From Litsea cubeba (taxonomy: Eukaryota; Streptophyta; Magnoliopsida; Laurales; Lauraceae): a DNA stretch of 64,000 nt. The notes beneath the pieces were generated by a model. The model worked only from the letters and a program-made list of their open reading frames with translations. It made no database searches and had not been told where the DNA came from. Shown here piece by piece: positions 43,810-56,431 of this stretch. The first letter of the stretch is position 1. Each line of letters starts with the position of its first letter. Where the stretch lies: contig WHSA01001115.1 of NCBI GenBank assembly GCA_012931725.1, forward strand, positions 917,448 through 981,447. Direction: 5' to 3'. The position numbers were made by a program, and so were the translations under genes.

Positions 43810-45852
43810 AATTCCCCCGAACTTACATTTTGCTAGTCCTCGAGCAAAACAATAAAATAAACAAGGTAGAAAATTAAAACACTAAAATATGAAACCTATC
43901 CTTCCACCATTTGTCTCAGCGATGTCTGATCAATAGATTAATCAAAGAAACAAGAATCTCAACCAGTTCACAATCCACTTGCTCAAGGGTCGTGTGTAAA
44001 ACAATACCAACATAACTTTTAGTTTAGGCTTTCACACAGCCAAACAATCATTTTTGCAATTCAGTTTAACTTCAATCCTCACCATGCATACACTCACAAT
44101 AAAACACTCAATAATTGGCTAAGAGTGAAGAGATAAGGATCTCATGAAAAATACCACATGCTTGAAGTGAAATCACACACCATAGGCTCCCATTCCATCT
44201 CATCTCTACACTGGGACTACACTTCACCTAGAATCAAGTAGGACTTTTGCACATAGGTTATCATGGGGTTAGGGTGAAGGGTTATGAATGAAAGGAAATG
44301 GATAACAAGATCTAAGGAATTTGCGTAGAATCACACTTCAGGTTCCTTTATACACTTATGATTTTTTGGCGGCGAAGGCTTGCATTTTGAATTTCCACAT
44401 TGCTTAGTCACACGTGTACCCTCCTTTATTCTTTTTTTTTCTTTTCTTTTATTTTTTTTTCTATTTTTTTATATATGTTTTTTTTCCTCTTTTTTTTTAT
44501 TTTTTTTAATACACAATACTATGAAGATGCAGGGTAACGGCAACTTTTCTTTTTTTCTTTTTCTCAAGCCCTGCACACATTTTGTAATAAACCTTGAATT
44601 CATCTTTATACTTCCTTAGATAAGGTAAGGCTATGCATATGGTAAGGTAACTCCCCCAAACTTAGGGGTTGGTATGGGTTAAAGAACTGGCTTAATTAAG
44701 GTTCAACATGGATAACTAGCGGTAAACATTAAAGGGGATGGATAGAAAAGCACAAACTAGTCAAACATGGCCTAAAATCATCTCCTATGGTTCATGTAGT
44801 CGAAATTTGCCTCAATCGGATAAAAATGAGAGTTCTAGCATGTTTTTCCATATAAAAGTCAGAAAATGTGATCGAAGAATGATAATGAAATCAATTGCAT
44901 CATATAGATCAAGAAATGAAAGATAATATCACTCAGCATATAACCCTCTCAAGAACAAGCATTTAGGCTCAAATCTCACTAGGTTGCACAAGTTTTCACC
45001 AAAAGCATCTAATCATTCAATTGTGCGCGAGCTTTCAACCTCAAACTATATCAGCATTGTAATCCACACAGTGATAGCTCGACATGGATAACTGCGATTT
45101 TCAGCGATTGAAATATAAATAACCAGTATAATTAAGTTCAATGAACCATGCAAGACAAATCATCATTACTCATCATTGTGGTAGGAAGGAACTATGACCC
45201 AAAGAAAAACAAATATTTTTTGTGATTTTCGAAAAAAAAATTTAAAATTTTTATGTATTTTTGGACTATAATGACTCAATTAATGACTAAGATTCTTCCC
45301 CCAAACTGAAATTAAACATTGTCCCCAATGCTGTAAAATAAAGTAAGAAGAAAACACTAATAACATAAAAGAAAAATAGAAGGATAAAGAAAAGGGTAAA
45401 AGAACTCAGCTGGATATGGAGTACGTCGCCAGCTCTGAATCACCATCCTCAACTTTTTCCTTGCAAAGATCAGGGCTACCTCCCAGTAGTGCTTGCTTTA
45501 GAGTCTTCAGCCAGACTGTGCTTCTCTATCAAGCGGAAGGGGAATCTGTGAATGTAATCACATCCACATCCTTGTCAAAAATCTGGTCCCAATAGGGCTT
45601 GAGCCTATGTCCATTGACTTTGAACTTGTTACCATTCTTTGGATTATTGATCTCAATTGCCCCATGCTCAAATACCTGAGTGACCTCGAACGGGCCACAC
45701 CATCTGGACTTTAGCTTCCCTGGAAATAATTTGAGTCTAGAATCGAAAAGTAATACCTTCTATCCCACCACAAACGTCTTCCTTAATAGCTTCTTATCAT
45801 GGAATATTTTAGTCTTCTCTTTATATAGCTTAGCATTCTCATATGCTTCATA
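43810..45852 (-). other. Athila non-coding region between integrase and 3' LTR
   Basis: About 2 kb with no coding motif. No env-like frame can be recognised. It contains a T-rich low-complexity stretch at 44410-44515 and the polypurine tract at its left edge. Confidence 0.75.
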
Positions 45853-47334
45853 TCATAGCTCCTCAAGCTCATTCAGTTGTAACTTCCTCTTCTCACCTGC
45901 CTCCTTCATATCAAAATTAAATTTCTTGATCGCCCAAAATGCCCTGTGCTCCAATTCCACCGGCAGATGACATGCTTTCCCATAGACCAAACGATATGGA
46001 GACATGCCTATAGGAGTCTTGTAAGCTGTCCTATATGCCCAAAGCGCATCATTCAGCCTTAAATACCAATATTTCCTGTTGGGTTGCACTGTCTTTTCTA
46101 AAATCTGCTTGATCTCTCTATTACTCACTTCTACCTGGCCACTAGTCTGAGGGTGGTACGGAGTAGCTACCTTGTGAGTTATCCCATATTTCTTCATTAA
46201 TGCTTCAAAAGACCTATTTTTGAAGTGACTGCCACCATCACTAATGATTGCTCTCGGTGTCCCAAATCTTGCAAATATCATGTTCTTCAGAAATTCCAAA
46301 ACCACCTTGTGGTCATTTGTTTTACTTGGGATAGCCTCCACCCATTTTGACACATAGTCTACTCCTACCAGAATGTAGAGGTAACCATAGGATGATGGGA
46401 ATGGTCCCATAAAATCAATCCCCCACACGTCAAAAAGCTCCACCTCTTGTATGCCCTTCAGTGGCATCTGATTCCGTGAAGAAATGTTCCCCATTCGCTG
46501 GCATCTATCACAACTTAAACAAAAAGTATGTGCATCATTAAATATAGAGGGCCAAAAGAAACCAGATTGAAGTACCTTAGCAGCTGTCTTCTTTCCTCCA
46601 AAATGTCCTCCACACACCTTGTTGTGGCAATGTGTTAAGATGCTTTGAACCTCTTCCTCTGGTACACATCTTCTAATGATCTGATCTGAGCAGTACTTGA
46701 ACAAATATGGGTCATCCCAGTAATAGAAACGTGCCATGTGCACCATCCTCTTCTTGTCTTGATTAGTAAAATGCATTGGGAACTCACCACAAACCTTGTA
46801 ATTCACCAAGTCTGCAAACCATGGAAGCTTGGTAATCTGAAATAGTTGCTCATCTGGGAAATATTCATTTAGCGGAATTTCGTCCCCTTTGAATGCCTCA
46901 TCATTCAACAATCTGGATAAATGGTCTGCCACTACATTCTCACTGCCCTTCTTATCTTTGATCTCAAGGTCAAATTCTTGTAGTAACAACACCCATCTAA
47001 TTGGCATTGGCTTTGCATCCTTCTTGCTCAATAGATACTTCAATGCTGCATGATCTGTGTAGATTATTACCTTAGACCCAACAAGGTAGGATCGGAATTT
47101 TTCTAGTGCAAAAATTACAGCAAGAAGTTCCTTCTCAGTAGTAGAGTAGTTCAGTTGTGCATCATTTAGAGTCCTGGAGGCGTAGTAAATCACATGTGGA
47201 AGCTTCTCTACTCTTTGGCCAAGCACAGCCCCCAAAGCATAGTCACTGGCATCACACATGAGCTCAAATGGCAAACTCCAATCAGGTGCCATGATAATAG
47301 GGGCTGATCTCAAAAGCATTTTCGGTAGCTCAAA
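45853..47334 (-). pseudogene. Athila RNase H and integrase
   Basis: It continues the gene directly after the Copia B insertion: ELPKMLLRSAPIIMAPDWSL, RNase H CDASDYALGAVLGQR and EKELLAVIFALEKFRSYL, IIYTDHAALKYLLSKKDA, the integrase zinc domain (THCHNKVCGGHFG, CLSCDRCQRMG), core VWGIDFMGPFPSSYGY, SDGGSHFKNRSFEALM and YHPQTSGQVEVSNREIKQIL (D, D and E visible). The 488-codon frame is intact to 45853. It is the best preserved part of the element but has no start codon of its own. Confidence 0.93.
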
Positions 47335-47644
47335 TGTTAAAGTGTAAACTTGTATGATAATAGACTCAGCCCACTTGTATGATAATAGGCCCAGCCCACC
47401 TGTATATATGGGATCTAGTCAGAAGATAACTACGTATATACTAGGATGTCTTTCCATTCTTAGAGTTCTAATTAGATCTTGATTCCATGATTTGTAGTGA
47501 TTTGTAGCCTAAACTTAGGCAATGTAAAGTCTATATAAAGAAGAGAAATCCAAGAAGATGGATTATCGAATGAGAATACATTTTCACAGAATTCTCTTCT
47601 CTCTCTCTAGTTTAAGTATTATTTCAATATGCCTGCAACTGACA
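47335..47644 (+). repeat. 5' LTR of Copia B
   Basis: 310 bp from TGTTAAAGTG to CAACTGACA. It has a TATA box (ctatataaag near 47531-47540) and a CT-rich leader. Identical to the 3' LTR by eye. Confidence 0.96.
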
Positions 47645-47656
47645 TGGTATCAGAGC
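47645..47656 (+). promoter_or_regulatory. Copia B primer-binding site
   Basis: TGGTATCAGAGC directly after the LTR, complementary to initiator tRNA-Met. Confidence 0.93.
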
Positions 47657-48610
47657 TTGAGATCTAGGAGATCTTCTTCCTTATTCATTCTGAGAGAGTT
47701 CTAAAGCTTCGTTTCTTCTCTTCCGAGTCTATTCCTGCCATCTGATCGTCTATGATCATCCCTGATCACATCTGATCAGACGTGGCCCACTTTTTGATCA
47801 TCATCATCATCACAGCAGAAGCAGCCCACAGTATTCGTCTTGTTATTCTCATAATTATGAAGATTTTTTCATGATTTTTGTATCATCAGAAGTAGGGTTT
47901 CCAACCCATTTTGTGATATTTCAGTTTTGACGGACAGTTTCCATCACAGCCGTTCATCTTTGTGGATCTTGCTCCGTTTTGCATAGGATTTTTCCCCTGG
48001 GTTGCAGAAAAACATTGTTCTTCCATCCCCAACACCTGATCCAGTGCCTGATCATCTAAGCTGGGCCCACGTGGAAATCGATCCACTGACGACAGGGACG
48101 ATTTCGGCCAACACGTCTCTGTTTCGCTCACTTACAACTGTGGCCCATCTGCGATCATCATGGATCATCAAATAACAACTACAGCAGTGGTCGACTGGGA
48201 TTTCTAAGAAATTCTGGTGCTTTTTTCTGGATTTTTTCAATCAATTTTGAGGTATTTTCCAGCCACTTCTTCATCTGTCGACTGTGATTTTTCTGTATCA
48301 AATAGTTTTCATCACAGCCGTCCAGTTTTTGGATTTTCATCCAAATCTCATCAGATTTTGGCCTGAAGGAAGAATTTTTGGACTTCTTCCAGATATTCTT
48401 ATCTGATCTATGATTAGATCGGATTCTGGGGTCCACGCACAGATACTACAACCTGATATTAAGGTCGTCTGGGCACCTTTTTTGCAATTTTTGTTGCTTT
48501 CTGTTGCTGAACTGATTAACAGACTCATCTTCTGCTATTGTGAACCATCGTGGAACATCTGTATCAGTGGAATCTATTGTATCAATCCAGTTGACTGGTG
48601 GTTATTCATT

Positions 48611-48916
48611 ATGGAGAAAGGAGATATTAAATTGATCAAGTTTAATGGTAAAAATTATACCACTTGGGCTTTTCAATTTCAAATTTACCTTAAGGGTAAA
48701 GAACTCTGGGACCAATTGGTGATAGGAAACTGCACAAACAACTACTTAACACCCCCCCTCGGGCGGGATACCGCCCGGATCCGAAGCACACGCCCGCACA
48801 AGACTATAACGCGGCATGGGGCCTTTTTGCCCTGCGCATTTTGCGCCCGCACAAACACAACACGACATGGGCATTTCTGCCCTGCGTGGTTTCGAACTCA
48901 AGACCTCAGGCTCTGA
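48611..48916 (+). pseudogene. Copia B gag remnant fused to captured sequence
   Basis: It starts MEKGDIKLIKFNGKNYTTWA and runs about 43 residues of genuine gag to LWDQLVIGN. It then reads into the captured TRIM-like sequence and stops at 48914-48916, giving a 101-residue frame. The middle and C-terminal gag, including the zinc knuckles seen in fragment D (CFCCHKLGHVSTQC), are absent. It could not form a normal particle protein. Confidence 0.85.
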
Positions 48917-48925
48917 TACCATGTC
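48735..48925 (-). mobile_element. TRIM-like sequence captured inside Copia B
   Basis: It is related to 41160-41340. On the minus strand it has a primer-site-like TGGTATCAGAGC (48910-48921), a non-coding body with gggttcga-like text near 48890, a purine tract and TGTTAAGTAGTT at its left. It replaces most of gag: after it the Copia resumes with the segment that normally follows the zinc knuckles (PEMVQQMIINAFSALGLSG). Confidence 0.65.
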
Positions 48926-50024
48926 ATGCCTGCACCACGTACTGAAAGTTCTTCTTCTACCCTCACTCCTGAAATGGTCCAGCAAATGATCATAAATGCT
49001 TTCTCTGCACTTGGCTTATCAGGTAAACCAAAATCTTCGGTTTCTACCTGGTATATTGATTCAGGGGCCTCCAATCACATGACACACTCTCCTGCCAATC
49101 TGACTCATATTAGAGAGTATGATGGAGACCTCTGCATCAATACTGCTGATGGTGGTAATATTTCAATTTCTGCTGTTGGACAGGTCCCTCACTCCTTACC
49201 TTTGCATAATGTTTTTCTTTCCCCTCACTTAACCACAAATTTGTTATCAGTTGGTCAACTTGTTGATAGTGATCGCTCCATCTTGTTTTCTCGCGCTGGT
49301 TGTGTTGTGCAGGATCAAGTATCGGGGAAGGTTCTAGCGAAGGGTCCTAAGCAGGGGCGACTGTTTCCCCTCCAGATTTCGTCAAAACAACATCTTCCTT
49401 CAGAGTCTGCTTTGTTTTCCCATTCTAGTCATAATAAATGCCAGTTGTGGCATAATCGTTTAGGACATCCTAATTCCAAAACTTTGATGTTTTTATTAAA
49501 TTCTGGTTTAATTAATGATAATAAAGTTTCTTTTCAGGATGTTTCTTTTAATTGTGATAGTTGCAAGATGGGGAAAGGGAAAACCCTTCCTTTTCCTCTT
49601 CATGATTCTTTAGCAATGAAATGTTTTGATATTGTTCATAGTGATGTGTGGGGTATTGCACCTGTTATCTCTCATTCTCATTATAAATACTTTGTTACAT
49701 TCATTGATGATTATAGTCGTTTTACTTGGATTTATTTTTTGCATGCTAAGTCTGATGTTTTCTCGGTTTCTCATCTTATGTTGAAAATCAATTTTCCACC
49801 ACCATTAAAATTCTTCGGTCTGATTCAGGAGGGGAGTATGTTTCTAAGGACTTCCAAACATTTTTGCAATCCAAAGGCATTATCTCTCAGCGATCTTGTC
49901 CTTACACCCCTCAACAAAATGGTGTGTCTGAACGAAAAAACAGACATCTCTTGGATATTGCTCGATCACTTTTGTAGCATCTTCTGTTCCAACTAGGTTT
50001 TGGCCTGAAGCTCTCTCAACCGCT
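48926..50024 (+). pseudogene. Copia B protease/integrase
   Basis: The protease active-site region WYIDSGASNHMTHS is followed by LWHNRLGHPNSKTLMFLLNS and CDSCKMGKGK (zinc site), and the integrase core DIVHSDVWGIAP, FIDDYSRFTWIYFL. A frameshift near 49770 moves the remainder (SDSGGEYVSKDF, NGVSERKNRHLLD) to another frame, and a second one lies near 49975. Dead despite the identical LTRs. Confidence 0.9.
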
Positions 50025-52213
50025 GTGCATGTCATAAATCGGCTACCTTCATCTAAATTAAACAATCAGACACCGTTTTATAGACTCTTTCAAAAGAATC
50101 CACTCTATGATCATCTTCGTCCTTTTGGGTGTGTTTGCTTTGTGCTTCTTCCTCCCACTGAGCGCACTAAGTTAACAGCTCAATCCTCCATTTGTGCTTT
50201 TCTTGGCTATGCTCTTAATCAAAAAGGCTATATCTGTTATGATTCAAAAGCCAACAGAATTCGAGTATCTCGCAATGTCGTGTTTTTTGAAAAACAATAT
50301 TTTTTTCAGAGACATGGTGATTCGAATGACTCAGTCTCGTTCTCTTTTTTACCATCATTTTCAGATACCATGCCTTCACCTATTACTCGTTTCAAGCCGA
50401 GTTTTGTGTATAAACGACGGAATGTTACAGGTGTTCCTGCCTCTGGGTCTCTCGCTACGCCTACGCTGACTACAACTGATCCTGAACCTGATCCACCTCC
50501 GGAGCCTTCTGCACCTGATCCACCTCCGGAGCCTTCTGCTCCTGATCCTGCATCTAATCCAACCCCGGAGCCTCTTGCTCTTCGCCGATCTATTCGCCAC
50601 ACAAAACCACCTGATCGATATGGATTTACTCATGCTTCTTTATTAACCACTTTGTCTTCTATTTCTATCCCTAACTCGTACTCTCAGGCAGTGCAGCATG
50701 ATTGTTGGATAAAAGCTATGCAGGAAGAAATTACGGCTCTTCAAACAAATCATACATGGGACATTGTTACCTGTCCTTCATCTGTCAAACCCATTGGATG
50801 CAAGTGGGTATACTCAGTAAAATTGAAGTCTGATGGATCCTTGGATCGCTATAAAGCCCGTCTAGTTGCACTTGGAAACAGGCAGGAGTATGGTATAGAC
50901 TATGAGGAGACTTTTGCTCCGGTGGCCAAAATGACAACTGTCCGTACAGTTCTCGCAATAGCTGCCTCTCAGTCTTGGCCTCTATACCAGATGGATGTGA
51001 AGAATGCATTTCTTCATGGGGATCTTAAAGAAGAAGTGTACATGCATCTCCCTAATGGCATTCCTCTTCTTCCAAGACCGATGTCGCTCGTTTAAGACGC
51101 TCCTTATATGGCCTTAAACAAGCACCCCGAGCCTGGTTCGACAAGTTCCGAACCACTCTCCTTCAGCTTTCTTTTATACAGAGCCCGTATGATCCTTCGA
51201 TGTTCACACTTCATTCATCCCGAGGATCCACAATTCTCCTTGTGTATGTAGATGATATCATTATTACTGGCCCTCACAGTGATATGATTCGACAAATACA
51301 GGCCTCTCTGCAAGATAAGTTTCACATGAAGGATTTGGGACCTTTAAATTATTTCTTGGGTTTGGAAGTTCATCAATCAAAGAAAGGCTTGTTTCTTCAT
51401 CAGCACAAATATGCTACTGACCTAGTAGATCTCGCCGATCTTGGTGATTCTAGCCCAGTTGACACCCCATTGGAAGTAAATGCCAAGCTTCGGCAACAAG
51501 ACGGCGATCTCCTTCCTGATCCTACATTCTATCGTCGTTTGGTTGGTAGCCTTGTTTACCTAACCATTACTCGACCAGATCTCTCTTATGCTGTTAATCT
51601 GGTCAGTCAGTTTATGACAGCCCCGCGGCATCATCATTTGGTGGCAGTCAAACGGATTATTCGATATATCCTTGGTACCTCTACCCGCGGCTTATTTTTT
51701 CCAGTTGGCACACCACTTACTCTCACTGCTTATTCTGACGCAGATTGGGCCGGCTGTCCGGACACACGCCGCTCTACCACAGGATGGTGTGTTTACTTGG
51801 GAGACGCCTTGATATCCTGGAAATGTAAAAAGCAAGATAAAGTTTCCAAATCTTCCACGGAATCAGAATACCGGGCCATGTCTTCCGCTTGTTCTGAGAT
51901 CCTATGGCTCCGTGGTTTGCTCTCAGAGCTTGGATTCTCCCAAACTCAATCGACTCCTCTTCATGCTGACAACACAAGTGCCATTCGAATCGCTGAAAAT
52001 CCTGTGTTTCATGAGCGGACCAAGCATATCGAAGTGGACTGTCACTTCATTCGGGACGAGTATGATCGCAAAGTCATTTCTCTTCCTCATATTTCCACTG
52101 AGTTCCAGCTTGCTGATATCTTTACCAAAGGTCTTCCACGGCCGCGGCATGAATTCCTGGTTCGCAAATTGTTGCTGGTTGATTCTCCGCATCAATTTGA
52201 GGGGGGGTGTTAA
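50025..52213 (+). pseudogene. Copia B reverse transcriptase/RNase H
   Basis: The integrase C-terminus (PFGCVCFVLLPPTERTKL) and a Pro-rich linker with a tandem PDPPPEPSA repeat lead to RT: CKWVYSVKLKSDGSLDRYKA, MDVKNAFLHGDLKEEVYM. A frameshift near 51055 follows, then LLVYVDDIIITG (catalytic), MKDLGPLNYFLGLE, RRLVGSLVYLT. RNase H has AYSDADWAGCPDTRRSTTGW, SSTESEYRAMSSACSEILWL, ERTKHIEVDCHFI. It stops at 52211-52213. Only one frameshift separates it from a continuous frame. Confidence 0.92.
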
Positions 52214-52517
52214 AGTGTAAACTTGTATGATAATAGACTCAGCCCACTTGTATGATAATAGGCCCAGCCCACCTGTATATATGGGATCTAGTCAGAAGAT
52301 AACTACGTATATACTAGGATGTCTTTCCATTCTTAGAGTTCTAATTAGATCTTGATTCCATGATTTGTAGTGATTTGTAGCCTAAACTTAGGCAATGTAA
52401 AGTCTATATAAAGAAGAGAAATCCAAGAAGATGGATTATCGAATGAGAATACATTTTCACAGAATTCTCTTCTCTCTCTCTAGTTTAAGTATTATTTCAA
52501 TATGCCTGCAACTGACA
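52208..52517 (+). repeat. 3' LTR of Copia B
   Basis: 310 bp, preceded by the polypurine tract aatttgagggggg (52195-52207) and followed by TCAAA. Confidence 0.96.
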
Positions 52518-54729
52518 TCAAATACTCGCAAGCAATTCTCATCAAAAACAAACTCCACCTCTTTTTGTAACAATGAACAAAGTGGTCTTGCAATCTTGGA
52601 GAAGTCCTTAATGAATCTGCGATAGAATCCAGCATGCCCAAGGAAACTTCGTACTCCCTTCACGGATGTGGGTGGTGGAAGTTTGCTGATCAAGTCTATC
52701 TTAGCCTTATCCACCTGTATCCCCTTGCTTGTTACCACATGCCCAAGTACAATGCCATGTTTCACCATGAAGTGGCATTTTTCCCAGTTTAACACCAAAT
52801 TACACTCCTCACATCTCTTTAGCACAAACTCCAGATGATACAAACAGTTATCAAATGATGCTCCAAAAACAGAGTAGTCGTCCATGAATACCTCAATAAA
52901 GCGCTCCACCATATCGGAGAAAATACTCATCGTGCATCTCTGAAAAGTTACTGGTGCATTGCAAAGCCAGAAAGGCATCCTCCTGTAGGCAAATGTCCCA
53001 AATGGACAAGTAAAAGTGGTCTTCTCTTGGTCCTCTGGAGCAATAGGAATCTAATTGTATCCACTGTATCCATCGAGAAAACAATAATGTGAATGCCCAG
53101 CTAGCCTCTCTAACATTTGATCAATGAATGGTAGTGGGAAGTGATCCTTTCTGGTAACTGTGTTAAGCTTCCGGTAGTCTATGTATACCCTCCATCCAGT
53201 GGTAACTCTAGTAGGAATCAGCTCATCATGTTCGTTCTTTACCACTGTCATACCACTCTTCTTGGGAACAACTTGCACTGGGCTAACCCACTTGCTATCG
53301 AAGATTGGGTAGATGATCCCAACGTCTAATAGCTTAAGAATTTCTGCTTTGACAACCTCCTTCATATGAGGGTTGAGTCTCCTTTGTGCTTCCCTTGTAG
53401 GTTTAGACTCTTCTTCTAACAAGATACGGTGCATGCACATGGTTGGGCTTATACCTTTGATATCTGCAATGCTCCACCCCAATGCTGTCTTGTGAGCTTT
53501 TAACACTTTTAACAACTTGCTTTCCTCGTCAAAACTCAAATCATTGGCTATGATACATGGCAAAGTCTCATGTTCTCCCAAATAGGCATATTTGAGATGT
53601 TCAGGTAATGGCTTTAATTCTAACTTTGGTGCTTTTATAATAGAAGGAACGGGTTGCTTTGTGGAAGAACCTAGAATTTCATAAGAGTTAGAATTTTTAC
53701 TTGGAATGGAGGGGAGTACTTCTAGCTGATTTACAATCTCCATAAGTGTTGCCGCAAGCTCATCACTATCATGCTCGATTTCAGATTTGGTGAGGCCTTG
53801 CTGAATGCATGTGTCCAACTCCTCCGTGCACCCATGTGCTCTTGGAAACACCTCTACTATAGCCTGCTCAATTACCTCAATCTGAAAGCAATCTTCATCT
53901 CTAGGCATTTTCATAGCTTCGAACACTTTAAACTCAATTTTCTGCCCATTGACCTTCATTTCAATTGTGCCTTTCTGTACATCTATCTTTGAACCCGCAG
54001 TGGCCATGAAAGGTCGGCCGAGTATAATAGAAAGGTGGTGAGGCAATGATACACTCTCCATGTCCAGTACCACAAAGTCAACAGGTAATATGAATTCTCC
54101 TACCTTCACCAAAATGTCCTCCAGAATGCCCCTTGGGTGCTTCACACTCCTATCTGCCAATTGCAATGTAATTGAAGTTGGTTTGAGCTTTCCCAAACCC
54201 AAATACTCATAGACTGAGAATGGCAGCAAATTGATACTCGAACCAAAGTCTAGTAAAGCTTTCTCAAAAGTATGCTCTCCTATCTTGCAAGGTATAGTAA
54301 AGCTCCCAGGGTCCTTCAATTTTGGAGGAAGCTTTCTTGAAAGAACTGCACTGACTTCCTCGGTTAACTTACCCTCTTCATGATCTCTGAATCTCCTCTT
54401 GTTTGTACATAGCTCTTTGATAAACTTTGCATAAGAGGGTATCTACTTGATAGCATCAATCAGTGGAATGTTAATCTCTACCTTCCTTAGAGTCTCGAAG
54501 ATGTCTTGCGTGAACTGATTTTTCTTCTCCTGTCTAAGCCTCTGAGGGTAAGGTGGAACTGGCTTATAGATCCTCTCTGGCGCTATAGAAGTTGTTTCCT
54601 GAATAGGAGTTTGCCTTGCTCTGTCCTGTGGCTCAATTTCTACAGTTTTCGGATTTTCATGTGGCCCATTCACACTGGTGTCTATGGCTGTACATGCTGC
54701 CTCATTCTCCTGTAGACCTTCTCTGGCTC
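52518..54729 (-). pseudogene. Athila protease and reverse transcriptase, first part
   Basis: The protease has LLDFGSSINLLPFSVYEYLG, followed by LGRPFMATAGSKIDVQKGTI. RT has YPIFDSKWVSPVQVVPKKSG, VYIDYRKLNTVTRKDHFPLP, CFLDGYSGYN, then TAG where Gln is usual. A frameshift follows, then LCNAPVTFQRC and the catalytic VFMDDYSVFG, LGHVVTSKGIQVDKAKI and FYRRFIKDFSKIARPLC. Another in-frame TAG replaces Gln near 54442 (DAIK-IPSYAKF). Copia B cuts the gene after NCLRVFD. Confidence 0.92.
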
Positions 54730-56222
54730 TTAGGTGACGGTAGTTATGGCCTTCAGATGCTCATGATTTTTAGGGTTGATTTCAGTCTGACTTGGAAACT
54801 TACCGTCCTCCCTCTTGCTCAAGGCATTAGCTATCTGACCCACTTGTGCTTCTAGCTTGGCCAAACTCTGCTGAGTATTTGTAATTGCTTGGCTATGTTG
54901 CTGGAAATTAGCCTGAGATGACTGAATAAACTGGGTCACCAAACTTTTGAACTCATCTTCTTGTGGCTTTTGTGCACTGTTCTGAGAAAAATTATTATTC
55001 TGGTAGCTTCTCTGTTGTCCTTGATATTGGTTCTGATTCCCTTGATTTCCTTGATTGTTTTGATTCCCCCCCCAAGAAAAGTTTGGATGATTTCTCCATC
55101 CAGAATTGTAGGTATTGCTGTAGGGATTATTGTGCTTGGGAAAAGCGTTACCAACATAGTTGGTTTGTTCCTGATCTGTAAAAGATGACATGGGGCAGCA
55201 TTCAGTAGTATGGTTAGTGTGAGAACATATAGCACATACTTCCTTTGGTGTCTGTCCTTGCATGTTGTTGGAAGCCAGTCCATTTTTTTATCCATTGCCG
55301 CCATCTGGGCAACTATATTTCCTTGAGACTGGATCTCATATATTCCTTGCTTCTTACCCATCTGTCTGTTTCTACAAGAAAATTGTTGTGAGTTTTCACT
55401 AAGAGTTTCAAAAAGATCATACGCTTCCTCACTATTTTTCTCCATCAGGGCCCCTCCACACGCAGAATCAACTATTCCTTTATTCAGCTCGTTCAGTCCT
55501 TCATAGAAAGCTTGAACCTGATCATCTTTGGTGAGGTTGTGATGTGGACACTTCAATAATAAATTTTTAAAATGCTCCCACGCTTCCCAGAACTGATCTC
55601 CATCATTCTGTTGATATGTTTGGATCTCTCTTCTTAATTGCCTTGTCTTTTGAGCCGGAAAAAATTTTTTTAGAAACTTACTGGCTAGCTGCTGCCAAGA
55701 GTTGATAGAACCAGCATCCAAGGAGTTTAACCATATTTTAGCTTTATCCTTAAGAGAGAAAGGAAATAGACGTAGCCCGATGCCCTCTGCAGTAACTCCA
55801 TGTATCTGTTGTGTCGCGCACAACTCAAAGAATTCCTTAATGTGAAGATAAGGATCTTCATTAGGTAACCCATGATAGTGTGGCACCATATTCAGCAGTT
55901 GTGCATGGAGAGTGAAATTTCTAGCCGTATTAGGTGGATAAAGAATGGTGGACGGCTGTTCGGTGTGCAAGGGTATGTAAGATTCCTTCATTGGTCTCTT
56001 TTGATTATTTACTACCACTTCTTCTTCGTTTTCTTCTCTGTCAGCCATTTTTCTTTCAGGACCTTGATTTTCGTTAACACTGGTTTCTTCAAGCTCTGAG
56101 TCAGATGAGGGCTGTGTATTGGTTCTTGCCCTTTGAGCTTGTCTTCGATTTCTTCTAAAAGTTCGTTCAATTTCTGGATCGTAGACAATAATGGCTAAGT
56201 CCTGAGATCGCCTACCTTGCAT
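54730..56222 (-). pseudogene. Athila gag
   Basis: It starts MQGRRSQDLAIIVYDPEIER at 56222. The gag core is ARNFTLHAQLLNMVPHYHGL, PYLHIKEFFELCATQQ, WLNSLDAGSINSWQQLASKF and KFFPAQKTRQLRREI. A frameshift near 55280 moves the rest to another frame (MQGQTPKEVCAICSHTNHTT, a zinc-knuckle-like CAIC...H...C, then an Asn/Gln-rich stretch). It ends near a stop at 54730. Confidence 0.9.
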
Positions 56223-56431
56223 ATACAGAATTTATGACCGCAAGCAAGCACCTATAAAAGAGTAAATTGTGCTAAAAGAAGAAAAATAGAAATCTGAAAT
56301 TAAATAGCTAAAATACTATGATAAAACAGTAATTAATAGCACTTTAAAACTTCATGTAACTGAACTAAAAATGAAACTAGAGTATGACACTACACTAAAC
56401 ACAAGTTTTGACACTATTCTATGCAAACAAG

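Larger units (their letters stand above)
47335..52517 (+). mobile_element. Copia element B, full length, inserted in Athila
   Basis: The LTRs, 47335-47644 and 52208-52517, are both 310 bp and appear identical. The target duplication TCAAA lies at 47330-47334 and 52518-52522. The order is 5' LTR, tRNA-iMet primer site, long leader, gag remnant, protease/integrase, RT/RNase H, polypurine tract and 3' LTR. Identical LTRs mean a very recent insertion, yet gag is mostly replaced and pol has frameshifts, so it cannot have moved with its own proteins. It is in the sense direction of SHPRH. Confidence 0.96.

Noticed and set aside
43810..45852. Env-like gene of the Athila element.
   Set aside because: Some Athila elements carry an env-like frame here, but no long frame or membrane segment is present on the element strand.
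45680..45970. 96-codon + strand frame across the Athila integrase end.
   Set aside because: It overlaps the integrase frame on the opposite strand and has low-complexity Ser/Phe content.
48410..48610. Extension of the Copia B gag frame upstream to 48410.
   Set aside because: Gag of this family starts at MEKGD (48611); the upstream part is leader sequence without gag motifs.
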